Shown: positions 47,763 to 60,017 of the stretch, piece by piece | How positions within the stretch are numbered: the first letter of the stretch is position 1 | How the letters are laid out: each line of letters starts with the position of its first letter | Translations under genes and position numbers: made by a program | Notes under the pieces: model-generated | Databases searched by the model: none | What the model was told of the DNA's origin: nothing | What the model saw: the letters and a program-made list of their open reading frames with translations, nothing else | Source of the DNA: Dallia pectoralis | Lineage: Eukaryota > Chordata > Actinopteri > Esociformes > Umbridae | NCBI GenBank assembly: GCA_029465975.1 | Contig: CM055755.1 | Span: 9,643,804 to 9,707,803 of the forward strand | Length of the DNA stretch: 64,000 nucleotides | Reading direction: 5' to 3'

Positions 47763-49295
47763 CACACATATGTGTTGCCCCGAGAAACATATAGAGCTCG
47801 GTTCTGTGCACATTCTTCGGTTTGTATGCATGAATAATCCTTTATTTTGGTGCCCACATTCCACCAGTCCGGCATGCAGCATATATTTAGCTAGATAGAT
47901 AATACCACTTGATCCATTGCATGAACAATACTTTGCTGCAGCATGCAAGCCAAGGATATGTGGCACTAGGCTTTATGTTTGCAAAACATTACATCTCAAC
48001 CTTTTGCCTTGACAAAACGAGCCATGTCACACGAGAAAAATGCTTGCAAATTAAATGCCGCGCGTGCACGTATCCGTTTAAGGCAGATAATGTTTTTTGC
48101 GGAACCGCACAACACGCACATACCGGCATATTACATATAATACAGCAAGTAGCCTATACGAGTCGTATTCTATATACACACGGCTCATCCCGCATGCAAA
48201 AGACGCATCCAGAATAGCAAACCTCCATGTCTTTAGTGAATACAAGACTGTGTACAAATGCACCTGCAGCCAATCATTGCATGTTGTTGCAATCAATTAA
48301 TGCCTTGCAGAACACGCGTGCACATGCATGCTCATCATTAACGCTCCCATATATTCACGCTTGGCACGCGCACCCAGTATGAATCGTTTAACTTTATTCG
48401 GACCTACGGTGCTGCTGAACATGTCCGACCCATTTAGGGGATTTCAGCCCATAACGGGGTTGGCAGCACCGCTGACTTTATAGTTCTCACCCGCAAGCAG
48501 GGGATCTCTCTCCATACCTGTCTGAGACTCTGTCCTGTAAATACCAAACAGCATCTGCACTATCTAACCTAACTGGGCTTATATCCAAACAACTTTCCAT
48601 TTCACCTAAACGGATGCACGCATGGTTACTGGTTATAGAACACCACATCATCACATGTCAATCAGCCACCGACGGAACCGAAACTCATGCGAATGAGAAG
48701 AACAGTTTTCCTAGTAAATATGTTCCGTATCCGGACTATGTGCCACTATGTTCCCGTGCATTTGAGAAACCTGCGACCTGCTAAATCCGTTTACCGCATT
48801 CCGACCGACCCCCCATACCCCCCTACCGACCCCCCATAACCCCGGACCGCCCGTCAGTCCGCCCGCGCCATCCACTCACCCAGTAGGCGAACACATCCAA
48901 TAGGACCTAATGAGTGACTCGGTTACCGAAACTTTACCGATTCCCGCACACACGTCTGTGCTCGTCTGTTGAACCGAACACAACTCACCCGTTCATCCTG
49001 TGATAAATCCGCGTGTGCAAAACCTCCGCTACTGTTAAGAACCGCTACTGTTAAGTATCCATAGAAGTTGGAGGGGGGGACCCGGTTCAGTAGAGCAGCA
49101 GTAGAGCAGCAGTAGTCCGCGGTGCACTAGCTCACTCTCGGCAATGTGCTCCTGTGCTGCTGGAGTCGGAGCACCGTGGAGAGGGGGCGGGGGGAGGAGG
49201 GGAGCGGGGACATGTGGGCGGGGGGGAGCGGGGACAGGGCGAGAGAGGGAGGCGGGGAGAGAGTGGAAGAGGGGGGAGAGGGGGGCGGGAAGAGT
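47763..49295. other. no gene recognised; complex, then GC-rich
   Basis: 47780-48420 is complex and free of simple repeats and could include conserved non-coding sequence. From about 48750 CpGs become frequent, and 49170-49290 is a G-rich run. A first exon or promoter near 49.1-49.5 kb is plausible by composition only. Confidence 0.35.
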
Positions 49296-49420
49296 GGGCG
49301 CGCAGTGGTGCACGGGCACAGTAGAGAGGGGGGCGCGGGTATAGGGGGCGCGCAGTGGTGCACGGGCGCAGTCGAGAGGGGGGCGCGGGTATAGGTGGCG
49401 CGCCGTGGTGCACGGGCACA
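49296..49420. repeat. 50-bp GC-rich minisatellite, 2.5 copies
   Basis: GTGGTGCACGGGC recurs at 49305, 49355 and 49405, with AGAGAGGGGGGCGCGGGTAT between copies. CpG-rich. Frames on both strands are low-complexity. Confidence 0.9.
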
Positions 49421-52231
49421 GCGCAGCCTGCCGGAGTAGAACCAGAAAATAAATCACGGTCCGCAAACGACATAGAATAAAAACTATAGCGCTCACCCTG
49501 ACCATGTGGAGCCCAGAGACACATTAGGGTCTCCTGAACGCATCCGTGTTAGGATGTTGATCTAGTATCGATATTCTACTGTGCCTTTGGTCTAATTTAA
49601 GACAGACAATTTACATGTGAAAACACAATGCAACTTGCAGATCTGTTATATCACCAGAGATGTTTAAACAGTACAAGATAGACATTTCTAGTGATTGAAT
49701 ATAGCCTATTCGAATTTGATTGGTTGGAATGTAATTTAATAGTTTAATTCTCATTTATAGACATCAGACCCAATGTTGGCAAGGCATGTTTCCTCTGATC
49801 ATATAAGCAACCAGTGATCTAAAAACAGCCAATGCCAGGGTTAAGGTGGGAAGTCAGTAGGGATATTTACCTACTCAAGTCGTAATAATTAATTGCACAA
49901 TGTGCCATTTGGAAATGTGGTGTTGTATCAGCAGTTGTCAGTGATTGCAGACATGCGAATCATATTTAAAACTGCGAACATCCAGATCAACTACAAGGCC
50001 AAAACAAAACAATTCAGCGAGATGTTGCTGTCATGTTTGAGTTACTGAGACATCACACGAACAAACATGACACTACATGGCAAAAATGTGTAGAATTGTG
50101 AAGTAATGTGCTTTAATAACCTCCACCCCTGTGGCATCATGAATACATGAAACAGGAAATATGTTGTACATCTGCAAACATGTCTCTCTGCCAACAAGAG
50201 AGGCATGGCCAGTCTCTGTCACGCAGAGTGCCCAAGGCTATACAAACAGTGAGTGATAAAGGGCAGATACTGGGTGAAAACCTTTTGTAACCACTATTCT
50301 AATAGACCTGCCTACCAAACCTATGCCACCCTCACATATATCAGTGTTGATGTAAGAGCAGGCAGTTGGGAAAGAAATGAAACCACTCATTCAAATATTT
50401 AATGTGCAGGAATTCCATCCGGTCGCCTGCTGTCGCTAGACCTGGTCGATTTTACAGGGCAGGTGGAGGCTGGGAGAGAATGAAAGAGAGAGAGTGTAGA
50501 GAGAGAAACTGACGAGATAAAGAAGGGAACATAGAGTGGAAGGATTTGTGCTCATTAGGGATTATGAAAGTACTACAGGAATACCCTGTCTCATCCAAAA
50601 CATCGATTGCAGCGCACTCCTATCAGGTTTTCTTTTTGACTTCAGACTTGCTAACCTTAGGATATAGCGATGTGCTAACTTAGTCCATGTGCCGGTAGTG
50701 CGACAGATTGTCATTTCACTGCCCAAGCATCCAATAAACAGTTAACGCAATGCTTGAGCCAATAAAGAGGGGTTATAAATAGATTGGAGAAGTATAGCTT
50801 TTTGTGTCTTTCAAGTGTCCTTAAATTTTCTCACCGACACATTTTTTCGAATGAGATGACGTCGTGTACGATTTCAACACAAAATGTTGAATGTACCGTG
50901 CCTTTCAAGAATGACCCCGTAGGCCTGTAGAGGAACCATTAAAGTCACCTCGCTTGGTTTCAAATCTAACTCGCAGAAGCCGTATTATAAATGATCCATT
51001 ACAAATGTAGACAGAATGATTTCTTCAGTTTTTACATAAGCAAACAAACACGCCCGACATACAAAAGAGACATCATACCAAAGCGCAGACACAAAGCAAC
51101 AAACAAAATGAATGTTTGTTTTAAGTTTGTCTACTTGCGGGAGAAAGTTATGTCAAAATAATGAGGGGTATATCGTCGTCATCAAATGTCACCATCAATG
51201 GGGACATTTTTCCGAGGAAATCTAAGTCACATTTGTCTTTGAAACCATACATTCATTTTTAGTAAACTCAAAACACGATGAATGAAGCAATATGTAGGTG
51301 GTACTAGCTGCTGCCATAATACCCTGACACAATTCATGTGCCTGCATGTTGTAGAATCCGGTCTGTGTTCTCGCTGTTAAAATAACAGATACAGGCATTT
51401 TTTTGATGGGGTGGGCTAAACACGCGTTCTCCTGTTTGTTCATGTGAAGTTGTGGAGGTATGAGCTATACTGTGTGAGTCACTGTTAATGAACTAAAGGG
51501 GCCCAAATGCGTCTCTGCTAATGCGACAGGTTTGAACTTATATTCGTACCTTTTCATAAATTCATTAACACCTATTTCTCGCCGTATCTCAACACTACAG
51601 CTTACTTTCCTAAATTGCTGCCTCAATTTTCGCAAGGCATTAAAACGTGTGGGATGCAATTATTTGTCGGGGAAAAGCACTTTATTTAAACCGCACATTT
51701 GGAGGGCTGACCGCAGCACAGTTCAAAGTATAATGTATCCATCACCCATTACTGACAAACAGCCGGTGACCTTAAACAATATCAATTATGTCCAAATGAA
51801 TCATATATTTTCAATTTGTCTAATTTCTCAATGGCATTGAACTGTGAGGTATTCGACCTTGTCATCGTTCTCATCTTGGACCTTATCAAATCAAATATTG
51901 CAGCTGTGACATTGTTTTTTGTGAAAATTGGCAGTCAGCCTATATTATTCATGCAGAGATAAGGCACAACCCATCATATACACAGAATTTGTTTTAAGCG
52001 CAATTTTAAACCAAACACACGACTTGAATAGTACAACAACTATAATCATATTCACCAGAATAAAAGTTGGTTTTGAAGTACATTTCCTAAATCTGAGAGA
52101 TGTGTGTCTCTGATATTTAACACATGATTAATTTGTCATTTTTTTAATGTATTATCATCTTTACCTAATTGTTTGTGCCCATGTGTCATGTTATTTACAT
52201 ATCTCAATTAATTGATCAATCAAATTAATTT
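49421..52231. other. no gene seen; AT-rich
   Basis: Mostly AT-rich. The words ATGGCAAAAATGTGTAGAATTG (interrupted here after 20 bases in my notation: ATGGCAAAAATGTGTAGAAT) near 50079 recall a repeat common in salmonids, but the surviving piece is short. A 102-codon frame at 51532 has no domain. Confidence 0.4.
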
Positions 52232-53008
52232 CATAATGGAACTGGCAAGAACAACAACCCATTTACAAGTTTTTGTTCGGCAAAGTCCCGCTGTACCTAA
52301 ACTCTCCATAGCTCTACCTGCCTGCACTCTAAGCTCAAGCAAGTACATTGCCTTAGTCACCCCGAAAGCCTGCACAAATGTTGGCCGCCAATCCTTCCAG
52401 TTTTCAGCTGCTAATGAATGAAACCAATTACAGAAAACCCTAAAACACTTATCTCATTGCCTCCAAACTACTTTAAACTTTTGTCCGATCACTGTAACTG
52501 CTAACTGGCTTCTGGTTTTCAGAACACTCCCACTTTTTACTTTTCCCATTACCAATTTGCACAGTGGATCATTTTCACCTCACCTGTACATGCTGTCATA
52601 CCTGTTTACATTTTTTGAATTATTCTATTTGCTCAGAGATGCTCAAATGCTCTTCCTCCAAAATCACATAATATCACAGTATAGAGAAGTCACAGTAAAT
52701 CAACGTAATACAATTCCTAATTACTTTCTTTTACACTTTCATTCTGTATATGGACTCCTTTGTATTTTATCTAGTTTTTATTGACATATCAATGCTGCTC
52801 TACTGACCTACTTATACCTCATCCTGTATTATCTGTATATTGACTCTCCACTTGATCCTGTATTGCCAATTAGAATCCCATTGCCACTTGCACTCTTGTA
52901 TTCTGTGTATTTATTGTGTAACTATGTTGTCTTGTATGTTTTTTGTTTTATCTTGGCCTGGTCGCCGTTGCAAATCAGAATTTGTTCTCAATTGGCCTAC
53001 CTGGTTAA
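52232..53008 (+). pseudogene. LINE ORF2 C-terminus and 3' tail, plus strand
   Basis: Encodes PKACTNVGRQSFQFSA, then a stop, then NQLQKTLK (around 52364-52445). This matches the PKxRTELGKxAFxYSAPSxWNxLQ end of fish L2-type reverse transcriptase proteins, with the Trp codon TGG changed to TGA. At 52954-53008, CTTGGCCTGGTCGCCGTTGC then CTACCTGGTTAA is the 3' tail of LINEs familiar from salmonids, cut just before the usual AAATAAAGG. The roughly 500 bases between the two are decayed. Confidence 0.75.
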
Positions 53009-53927
53009 TCTGAACTCTAGCAACATAATGTGCAGGCTTGCCACAATGGAATCTCCCCACTAATCAGAGTAGTTGCCACCTTGTCATACAATTTGTAAGC
53101 ACATCCCCTTCAAATATTTGTGAACTTGACTTATAAACATTGGTCTCTAGCTGCATTCCTGGCGGATGATCCTCTGATACCAATTTATTTCCAAGTCCCA
53201 TTCAGGCAAAGTCTCTCTCAGCTCTCCAAAAATCAAATACTCCAATAATAACCTGTGATCTGATTGAGATCTAACTCAGGGGACTTTTTTTGAATGTCCT
53301 TCATTTCCACCACCAATGACAGGAAGAAATTGTAAAGGACATTGACTACAATATTTATATATTTTTTTGATCTAGACAAGATGATATGCATCAGAGTCAT
53401 ATTATTTTATATGCAAACAGATGAAAATCACAGCTCATTGCCTCTCAATACACATTGAGCGAGATAAACATTTTATAACTCAGTAGTTGTGGAAAAGTTC
53501 CCCACAATTTCTTCAGAAGGGGAAGTGCGACGATTTACATTTTCACTAGTTTTCACATTGAAAAATGTCCTTCCAAAGCAAATCTGGGATCCAGTCACAT
53601 TCATCTACAATAATCTTATGTTAGTGTAAACATAACTTAAATCTGCCCCTAAACTTAAACTTTGTACTTTGTGTGTCATATATGTTATATATAGTGTCAT
53701 TTGATGATTGTAGATTTATTTCCATTGTACTGTATATTATGTTGAATTTTTATAACTATTTTCACCTCAAATTCTTCACATTGACAGGGAGCTGCACGTT
53801 CACCAGCTGAAGCTAAGTAGGAATAACACTGTCTTCTAATTGCAATTGCTGTGAATTTTATGCTGGTTAAATATCGCCTTATGATGACGAAAGCAGAGTT
53901 ACAAGCCTGTTTTCAGGCTGTTCACAC
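53009..53927. other. no gene seen; AT-rich
   Basis: AT-rich single-copy-looking DNA. No recognised repeats. Confidence 0.4.
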
Positions 53928-54135
53928 TGATGAGACAAAACATTATGAGCTAATATGCTGTTGGTCCTCTGTGTGCGTCACAAACAGCGCCAATACATAG
54001 AGATATGGACCAGACATTAGCATGGCCCTCTGATGGCCTGATGTTCTGTTCAAAAATCTCCCCTTTCACTGCATGGTTTTCATAATGATGGACTTCCAGA
54101 ACAATCTTCTGGTTGGTCCAGATGTTCTCGGGTAA
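53928..54135 (-). mobile_element. Tc1-like terminal fragment
   Basis: TGAGACAAAACATTATGAGC followed by TAATATGCTGTTGGTCC matches the near-terminal part of the same broad Tc1 family as the 41.9-kb fragment. The text after about 54130 (TTTTTCTAACAGCAGAG, CATGAATGCCAT) may be another piece of a related element, rearranged. Confidence 0.55.
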
Positions 54136-54483
54136 AGTCACGCAGTTTGTTCCTTTTTCTAACAGCAGAGTTATCTTCCTAGAAATCCTCCCATGAATGC
54201 CATAGCGACTTAGTGTTCTTCATACCTGAAATGCAGCGAGGGTGGTCTGGAGATCCCAATATATTACGTTTGGGTTGGAATATTCATCGAAGGTGGACAA
54301 CGCTCACCGTAACCCCTGAAACACAGAGGAAGGCTTCAGGATTGGTTCAAACGCCAGCACACCCAGCAGTTCTCCAGAGAAAATAGTCTGTATGCGTTTT
54401 ATACAGTATCTGCATATTGCAGTTGTTCTAATTGTTGCCTGGATCAAAAGCACAATTTAACAAAATCCATTGTGCTTTGTCAA

Positions 54484-55225
54484 AATCAAATGTACAAATA
54501 GTGCAAAAAAGACCGGAAACAATTTGAATGAAATAAATGTTTAGCACTCAATGCAATAATATGTATCATCATGTGTGTCTTTGACATTTGGCCACAAGAA
54601 CTTCACGTCTTGTACTCTGGGAAATATCGTCTGGCATGTTGATTCCAAATGTATATTGGTCACACGTGATGTCATCCTCGGTTCATCCGTGGATGAAAGG
54701 CTCACGGGGATGACACTCCAGCTTCCTGGAGAAATAAGGAATGGAATTTGGGATGGTCCAAAAACCATTCCTGAGATATTGCTTATGGTAGAAAATATCA
54801 TAATCTCACCCAATTTCATTGAGGAACCCAATTGATTTCCACCGTTCCTTCTTCGGATATTATTGCACTGGCGTATATGTTTGTCCAGGCACGTTGTCCA
54901 GTCACAGTTAGACAGTTTCTCATTGGCCAATGATATTGGGCCAACCCTGTGGCGAGTATGGGTCCATGTACATCAACAGTGATGTACATTGATGTTTGAT
55001 CTTTGTATATGGTTCACGTCAGCTCAGTTTGGAGTATTGAGGCAGCCCCACGGGGCTCTCAGATTGCTTCCCCTGCCTTGCTGTCTATCCTGCTCCATGT
55101 GTTAAATTATTGCTAGCGTCACACACTCTAAAATTGGTTCCAGTTGTGGTGACTGCCTTGTGAATTTTTCTTAAAATGTATTTATAGACGTTATCATTCA
55201 CTGTATTTTAAAGTATTGTACGCGA
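54484..55225. repeat. diverged repeat pair, copy 1 (partner at 60.02 kb)
   Basis: Aligns in the same orientation with 60018-60520 through a series of shared words in order: AATCAAATGTA, CAAATAGTG, TTGGCATGKTGATTCCAA (here) versus TTGGCATGGTGAATCCAA (partner), TTGGTCAC, GTGATGTC, CATTGAGGAA, TTTGGAGTATTGA, CCTTGC and ACAGTATTGTAC-like ends. This copy is longer because of an insertion of about 240 bases. A 129-codon minus-strand frame within it has no recognised domain. Family unknown. Confidence 0.6.
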
Positions 55226-57557
55226 AGGAGCACAAGACTGAGAAAACACAGGTTGTTGGTTTGGATCCCTCTGATGTCACATAAATATCTTAAATCTGGT
55301 TCTATTCATCTTTTTACCTGAAATGTTTATATTGATTGATTCATTGATTGATCAATTAAGAACACTCAGCACAGTGATATATAATTATATAAATGTCATT
55401 TATTTTAACATGAAATGTCTTTCTGTGTGTCACATGGGTGAGGTTCTGTTCCACACGAGGTGTTTAGTGGGGTGCACTTCCTGTTTTGGTGTCTCGGTTC
55501 GTGACACTATGTGTAAAATCGGATACTTCTGTGTGGTCATTGTACGCAACCAATGTACAATCCTCTTCGAATGAGTTTTGAAACAATATTACACACTTTG
55601 AATTCATAGTCTATAAATATATATCCAGGCAAATGTAAGGGGGGGCTTTATAATGTGCATGTTACAGACTACCACGCTACACTGTGAAGGCAGAATCTTA
55701 CCAATTAAGACATAAGCCAAGAACATTATGGACGTGTTCGTTCATTTCTTCCATTATTCTCGCTTGCCTGCAGACTAGGATCTGAGTGACTTAAACATCT
55801 TTGGTCGTTAAATACGATGGCTGGGTGGCTCAGGGCAGGGCCCGGGGAAGTGACCTCCAAGTTGTGTTTCTGTTACCGCTATCATTATTTCCAATAAATG
55901 GTGCAGAAAGCCTCACATCGTCTTGTCAAGTCGGACTTCACAGGGTCCACTTCAGACGCGTCCTGGGTGTCAACAAGAAGATCCAACGGAGAAAACGGAA
56001 AGTGTATTTCTTTTTCTCTCCTGACTCTCAAGTAGGTCTCGTGTTTATGGGGCGACCTTCTAAGAGAAGATTGCATTTTGTGGAATGTACAGTATGTCAA
56101 TCTGACACGGGGGATGGGCGAATTAATCTTTCCCTTGGAGGCCGGAGCTTCCCGTTCTGTTCCGGCCGGTGCTCTGGGTCTTTCGCTTTCACGTGTTTCC
56201 TTGACCGCATCAATCCATCCGGTTCCTTCGTGTCGTCTCCGTGTTTCTGTGCTGCCATCCCTGACCCAAAAAACCATCAGGATGTGCAGGACTCCAACTG
56301 TGCATGTGTGGACTGCATGCTGTGAGTTGCCATACAAGCTTTCTGAAAGGGGTTCTCCCTACTCCTCTGGGTAATATCGCTGGTGTCACTGTAACATGAT
56401 TGGTCAAGCATGTCAAGGACATGGAAGTCTTTTTCGCACACTCGCAATCGTTATCTGCCCTCCGTGTTTCTCCTCGTTCCCGTTTCTCTGTCTTTCCCCG
56501 TTTTACCACATTCATTTACTTCAGATTGACATCTCACATTCTCCCTCCACATACTCTCCCTGTTTCTAATCTATCTCCGTACCTCTCCGGTCAATCATTC
56601 CGTCAGTCAGTTAATCTGTCAGTCGGTTAATCAGTCAGTCGGTTCCTGTCAGACAGACCGCTATGATGACATTACTGCGTGTCCTCAGAAGGGAACTCCG
56701 AGGACATCTTACCAAACGCCTTCAGCAGAAAAAAATACATCGCATGAGGTTAGACAAACTCCAATAACAAGCAGAACAGTGTGACTCTTTTGTTCATTTC
56801 TATTTATTTATTATACCAGGCTTGTTGCCTGGCTACCCAAAATCCTTGCTTCAGCAAAATGCTTTGGCAACACCCTCTCCACCCCCCACCCCACCCCCGG
56901 ATATTTGCTTCTGCTTGCAATAAGTCTAGGTGCTAGACGATCTGATTGTAGGACACAAATGGGTGGCCCAAGGCCCGGGCAGGGGCAAAGTGGGTTCGAA
57001 ACAGACCTACTGCTTGTTTGGGATAAAAAAACACCCGTCCCGTCCAATAAATGCAGACATACATGACAAATACAGAAGAACACGAAGGAAAATGATTATT
57101 TAAAAAAAAAAGTGTTGTTGGCTTTAATGGTTATAAATGATCCAATTAGTGGCGAGCACTGACGTAGCTGCATACGGCGGGGGCGAAAATATAATATAGA
57201 TCTATTTCTGAAACAAGAATAACTAGCCAACTAACCATTATGATCCACAACTTGTTTGGAGAAATAAGAGACAGACATTTACTTCTGAACCAAAGTAACA
57301 ATAAACCCGTATGGAGTGTGTATGCGTATATTAAAATAATTAATCAATGAATTCTTCGTTGAACACTGCAGCACTGAGGTTGACTAGCTAAACTTCCACA
57401 AACCACCAAATTATATTATATAGCTGAAACAGGTGGGGAATGAGAAATATGGGTGTTTCTGACTGCAGAAAAAGTGTGCACCTCATAAAAATATTCTACA
57501 AGAAACCAAATATTTCCGACAAACTCTGAAAGATTACAGTGGCAGCATTAGAGTGGT
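55226..57557. other. no gene recognised
   Basis: Holds the longest non-repetitive frame of the window: 174 codons at 55801-56325, opening on TTG and not ATG. It has several Cys residues but no domain that I can name, and is not called. 56570-56645 is a CAGT-rich imperfect repeat. Confidence 0.4.
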
Positions 57558-57700
57558 TCTCAAAAGAATTCACCCTATTGGACTGTTACATGAAATCATA
57601 ATGGATTTAACTAGATGTTTTTGGCACTAATCGACATAAAGATTACATGAGTACCCCTAACAATTTGTAGCGAAACCTTTGGCAGCGTTTGCAGCCCTCG
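57558..57700. mobile_element. Tc1-type or related terminal fragment (candidate)
   Basis: TTCACCCTATTGGACTGTTA, ATAATGGATTTAA, GAGTACCCCTAA and CCTTTGGCAGCG fall in the order of the widespread TATTCACCCCCTTGGA-type repeat of fish genomes. Diverged and incomplete. Confidence 0.45.
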
Positions 57701-57872
57701 CTCAACTCGCGTTTACATTGTCATCTAGACAGACTCTTCCCGGCCTGTGGTAAATATTAAGCAGGCAGCAGCTCCGTCACGTGCACACTTATTCAACACC
57801 GCCATTGGAACGCACCCTTTGTTTACACTCTACCCTAAGTGGGTGGGGCTTTATTTTGGTTTAACTCCCTGT

Positions 57873-58480
57873 CTAAGGCTACGTTCACACTGCAGGCTGA
57901 AACGACCCAATTCCGATTATTTTGCCCCTATGCGACCTGTATCGGATCTTTTCATGACAGTCTGAACGACCCAGGTCCGATCTTTTCAAATGCGACCCAG
58001 GCCACTTGGGTATGTGGTCCAAATCCGACCCGTATCCAATCTTTGCAAATGCGACTTCAATCTGAACGGCCAGGTCACATGTATCCGACCCGCACGTCAT
58101 TGACACTCGACAAACGTCATAATTCTGCGTTGAAGTAGGCGGGAATGAGAAGATAAACAACTAGTTTAGTTTTCTTCTAAAAACGAGAAGATTGTAATTG
58201 TGCTGGCTCCGTTGGGAAAATAACTTTAATATCCCTAAACGAGCTCCACTGTTGACATCCATTTTTAGCTAACGTTACTTCCGCAAACAACAAGTGACGT
58301 CGTTGACCGTTGAGTACTCTTCTGTGCATGCGGGTCACTCCTGGGTCATTTCACGTTCACACAGGAGATCACATTAAGGTCGCATTTAATTGGAAATGTG
58401 AACGGCCTTGCAATTTATTTTATTTTTTTTCAAAAAATCGTAATTGAGCATTAAGACCTGCGGTGTGAACGTAGCCTTAG
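57873..58480. mobile_element. 608-bp TIR element, non-autonomous
   Basis: The left end CTAAGGCTACGTTCACACTG plus CAGG and the right end are inverted repeats matching at 23 of 24 positions. Inside the left half, variants of CCGATCTTTTCAAATGCGAC recur about every 45-60 bases (57915-58090). Such subterminal repeats are typical of transposase-binding arrays. No protein is encoded, and frames across it are shadows. No clear target-site duplication: CTCCCTGT versus GTTTGTTG. Superfamily (hAT-like or other) not determined. Confidence 0.8.
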
Positions 58481-59121
58481 GTTTGTTGGGGTTGTTTTGT
58501 TTTGACAAATCTAGTGGGCATCAGCAGTGGGAATTTTTTGGGCAATTCCGTTAGTTCGGTCTGAGAACGCCACATCTCGGTTTAACCGAAAGTAAACAAA
58601 CGTACTACATTTAGGAACTTCAATGGATGTTTTCAGACTGGAGCTTGTTCAGCAAGTGGATCTCTGTTGTCAACATTACAAATGGCACAGAGCAACTACA
58701 AAACCTCCTTCTAGATTTACACCGACTGTTCTCTGTCAAACAGTACCTAAGTTTCTGTTCAAAATTGTTGTGTCCATTGGGATATAGAAGGACATATTTA
58801 TTTTTTTGCTTTGCTTTGTATGGCGCGATACAGCCCACTGGGAAATAACATACAGAGAACAGCTAGAGCCCAGATGAAGTAGTAAACAACCCCTACCTGA
58901 ACATGAAAGAAAGAGCCGTCAGTGGAGACGCAGAGGGCACCCAGCCGATGGTTGAAGATTCACTGAGTGTCTGTTGTCAGGGCGTATCGCAGCCTTGTAG
59001 GGCATCTAGGTCATGTTGTTTGCCCTTTGGCACAATAACACAGAAAGTGTCAGAAACTCAACAAAGTTAGTCGTGGACGTCGGCCTACAATGCCATCGGC
59101 TGTTCCCACTGCTAACATCTA
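58481..59121. other. no gene seen
   Basis: Single-copy-looking DNA between the TIR element and the 15-bp array. Confidence 0.4.
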
Positions 59122-59686
59122 TCAGTCAGAGATGGTTCAGTTAGAGATGATTCAGTCAGAGATGGTTCAGTTAGAGATGATTCAGTCAGAGTCGGTTCAG
59201 TCAGAGATGATTCAGTCAGAGATGATTCAGTCAGAGTCGGTTCAGTCAGAGATGGTTCAGTTAGAGATGATTCAGTCAGAGATGGTTCAGTTAGAGATGA
59301 TTCAGTCAGAGTCGGTTCAGTCAGAGATGATTCAGTCAGAGATGATTCAGTCAGAGACGGTTCAGTCAGAGGCGGTTCAGTCAGAGACGGTTCAGTCAGT
59401 GACGGTTCAGTCAGTGACGGTTCAGTCAGAGACGGTTCAGTCAGTGACGGTTCAGTCAGTGACGGTTCAGTCAGTGACGGTTCAGTCAGAGACGGTTCAG
59501 TCAGAGACGGTTCAGTCAGAGACGGTTCAGTCAGAGACGGTTCAGTCAGAGACGGTTCAGTCAGAGACGGTTCAGTCAGTGACGGTTCAGTCAGAGGCGG
59601 TTCAGTCAGAGGCGGTTCAGTTAGAGACGGTTCAGTCAGAGACGTTTCAGTCAGAGACGGTTCAGTCAGAGACGGTTCAGTCAGAT
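59122..59686. repeat. 15-bp minisatellite, about 37 units, 120-bp higher-order block
   Basis: Unit GTTCAGTCAGAGACG and relatives (GATTCAGTCAGAGAT, GTTCAGTTAGAGAT, GTTCAGTCAGTGACG). An eight-unit block starting at 59131 is repeated at 59251, 120 bases later. The rest is more uniform. The 15-bp period keeps a 200-codon frame of VQSET-type pentapeptides open. It starts in unique sequence at 59090, but nothing else supports translation. Confidence 0.97.
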
Positions 59687-59810
59687 CATTAGCATGACAG
59701 AGTTAAAATAGGCTTGAACCCCACAGCCATCAGACTGTTAATCTAACTGCCTATCATTCTACACTCTGATCTTCACTTTCACTTTCATTTAATACTTTCA
59801 TTTAATACAT

Positions 59811-60005
59811 TTAGTAACAAAAATGGAACAAAAGACACTTGACAACAACAGGATAAACCTACGCCAAACAAAGACAGACAAGACACACTGGGAAATGAGG
59901 AACTTAAATGAGGACAGCGATTAGGGAAACAGGTGAAGTCCGAAAAATGGGAGCAATGAAGGCAGTCGACAGTTCCACAGTCATCGATGCGAAAAACAAA
60001 AAACA
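59811..60005. mobile_element. relic of an A-rich interspersed element (candidate)
   Basis: A-rich text with AGACAAGACACACTGGGAAA, CTTAAATGAGGACAG and GGGAAACAGGTGAAG resembles the interior of short interspersed DNA elements that I recall from fish. No termini found. Confidence 0.3.
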
Positions 60006-60017
60006 TGTTGTTGTTTT

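Noticed and set aside
54541..54930. 129-codon minus-strand frame ending in DTYYCIEC
   Set aside because: A YYC motif briefly suggested an immunoglobulin-like domain, but no other Ig features are present and the segment is one copy of a diverged repeat pair.
55801..56325. 174-codon non-repetitive frame
   Set aside because: It starts on TTG, shows no recognisable domain, and overlaps a 150-codon frame on the other strand. Length alone is not enough.
56930..57010. Possible tRNA gene from GGGTTCGAAAC near 56992
   Set aside because: A B-box-like word is present but no matching A box or cloverleaf arms could be placed around it.
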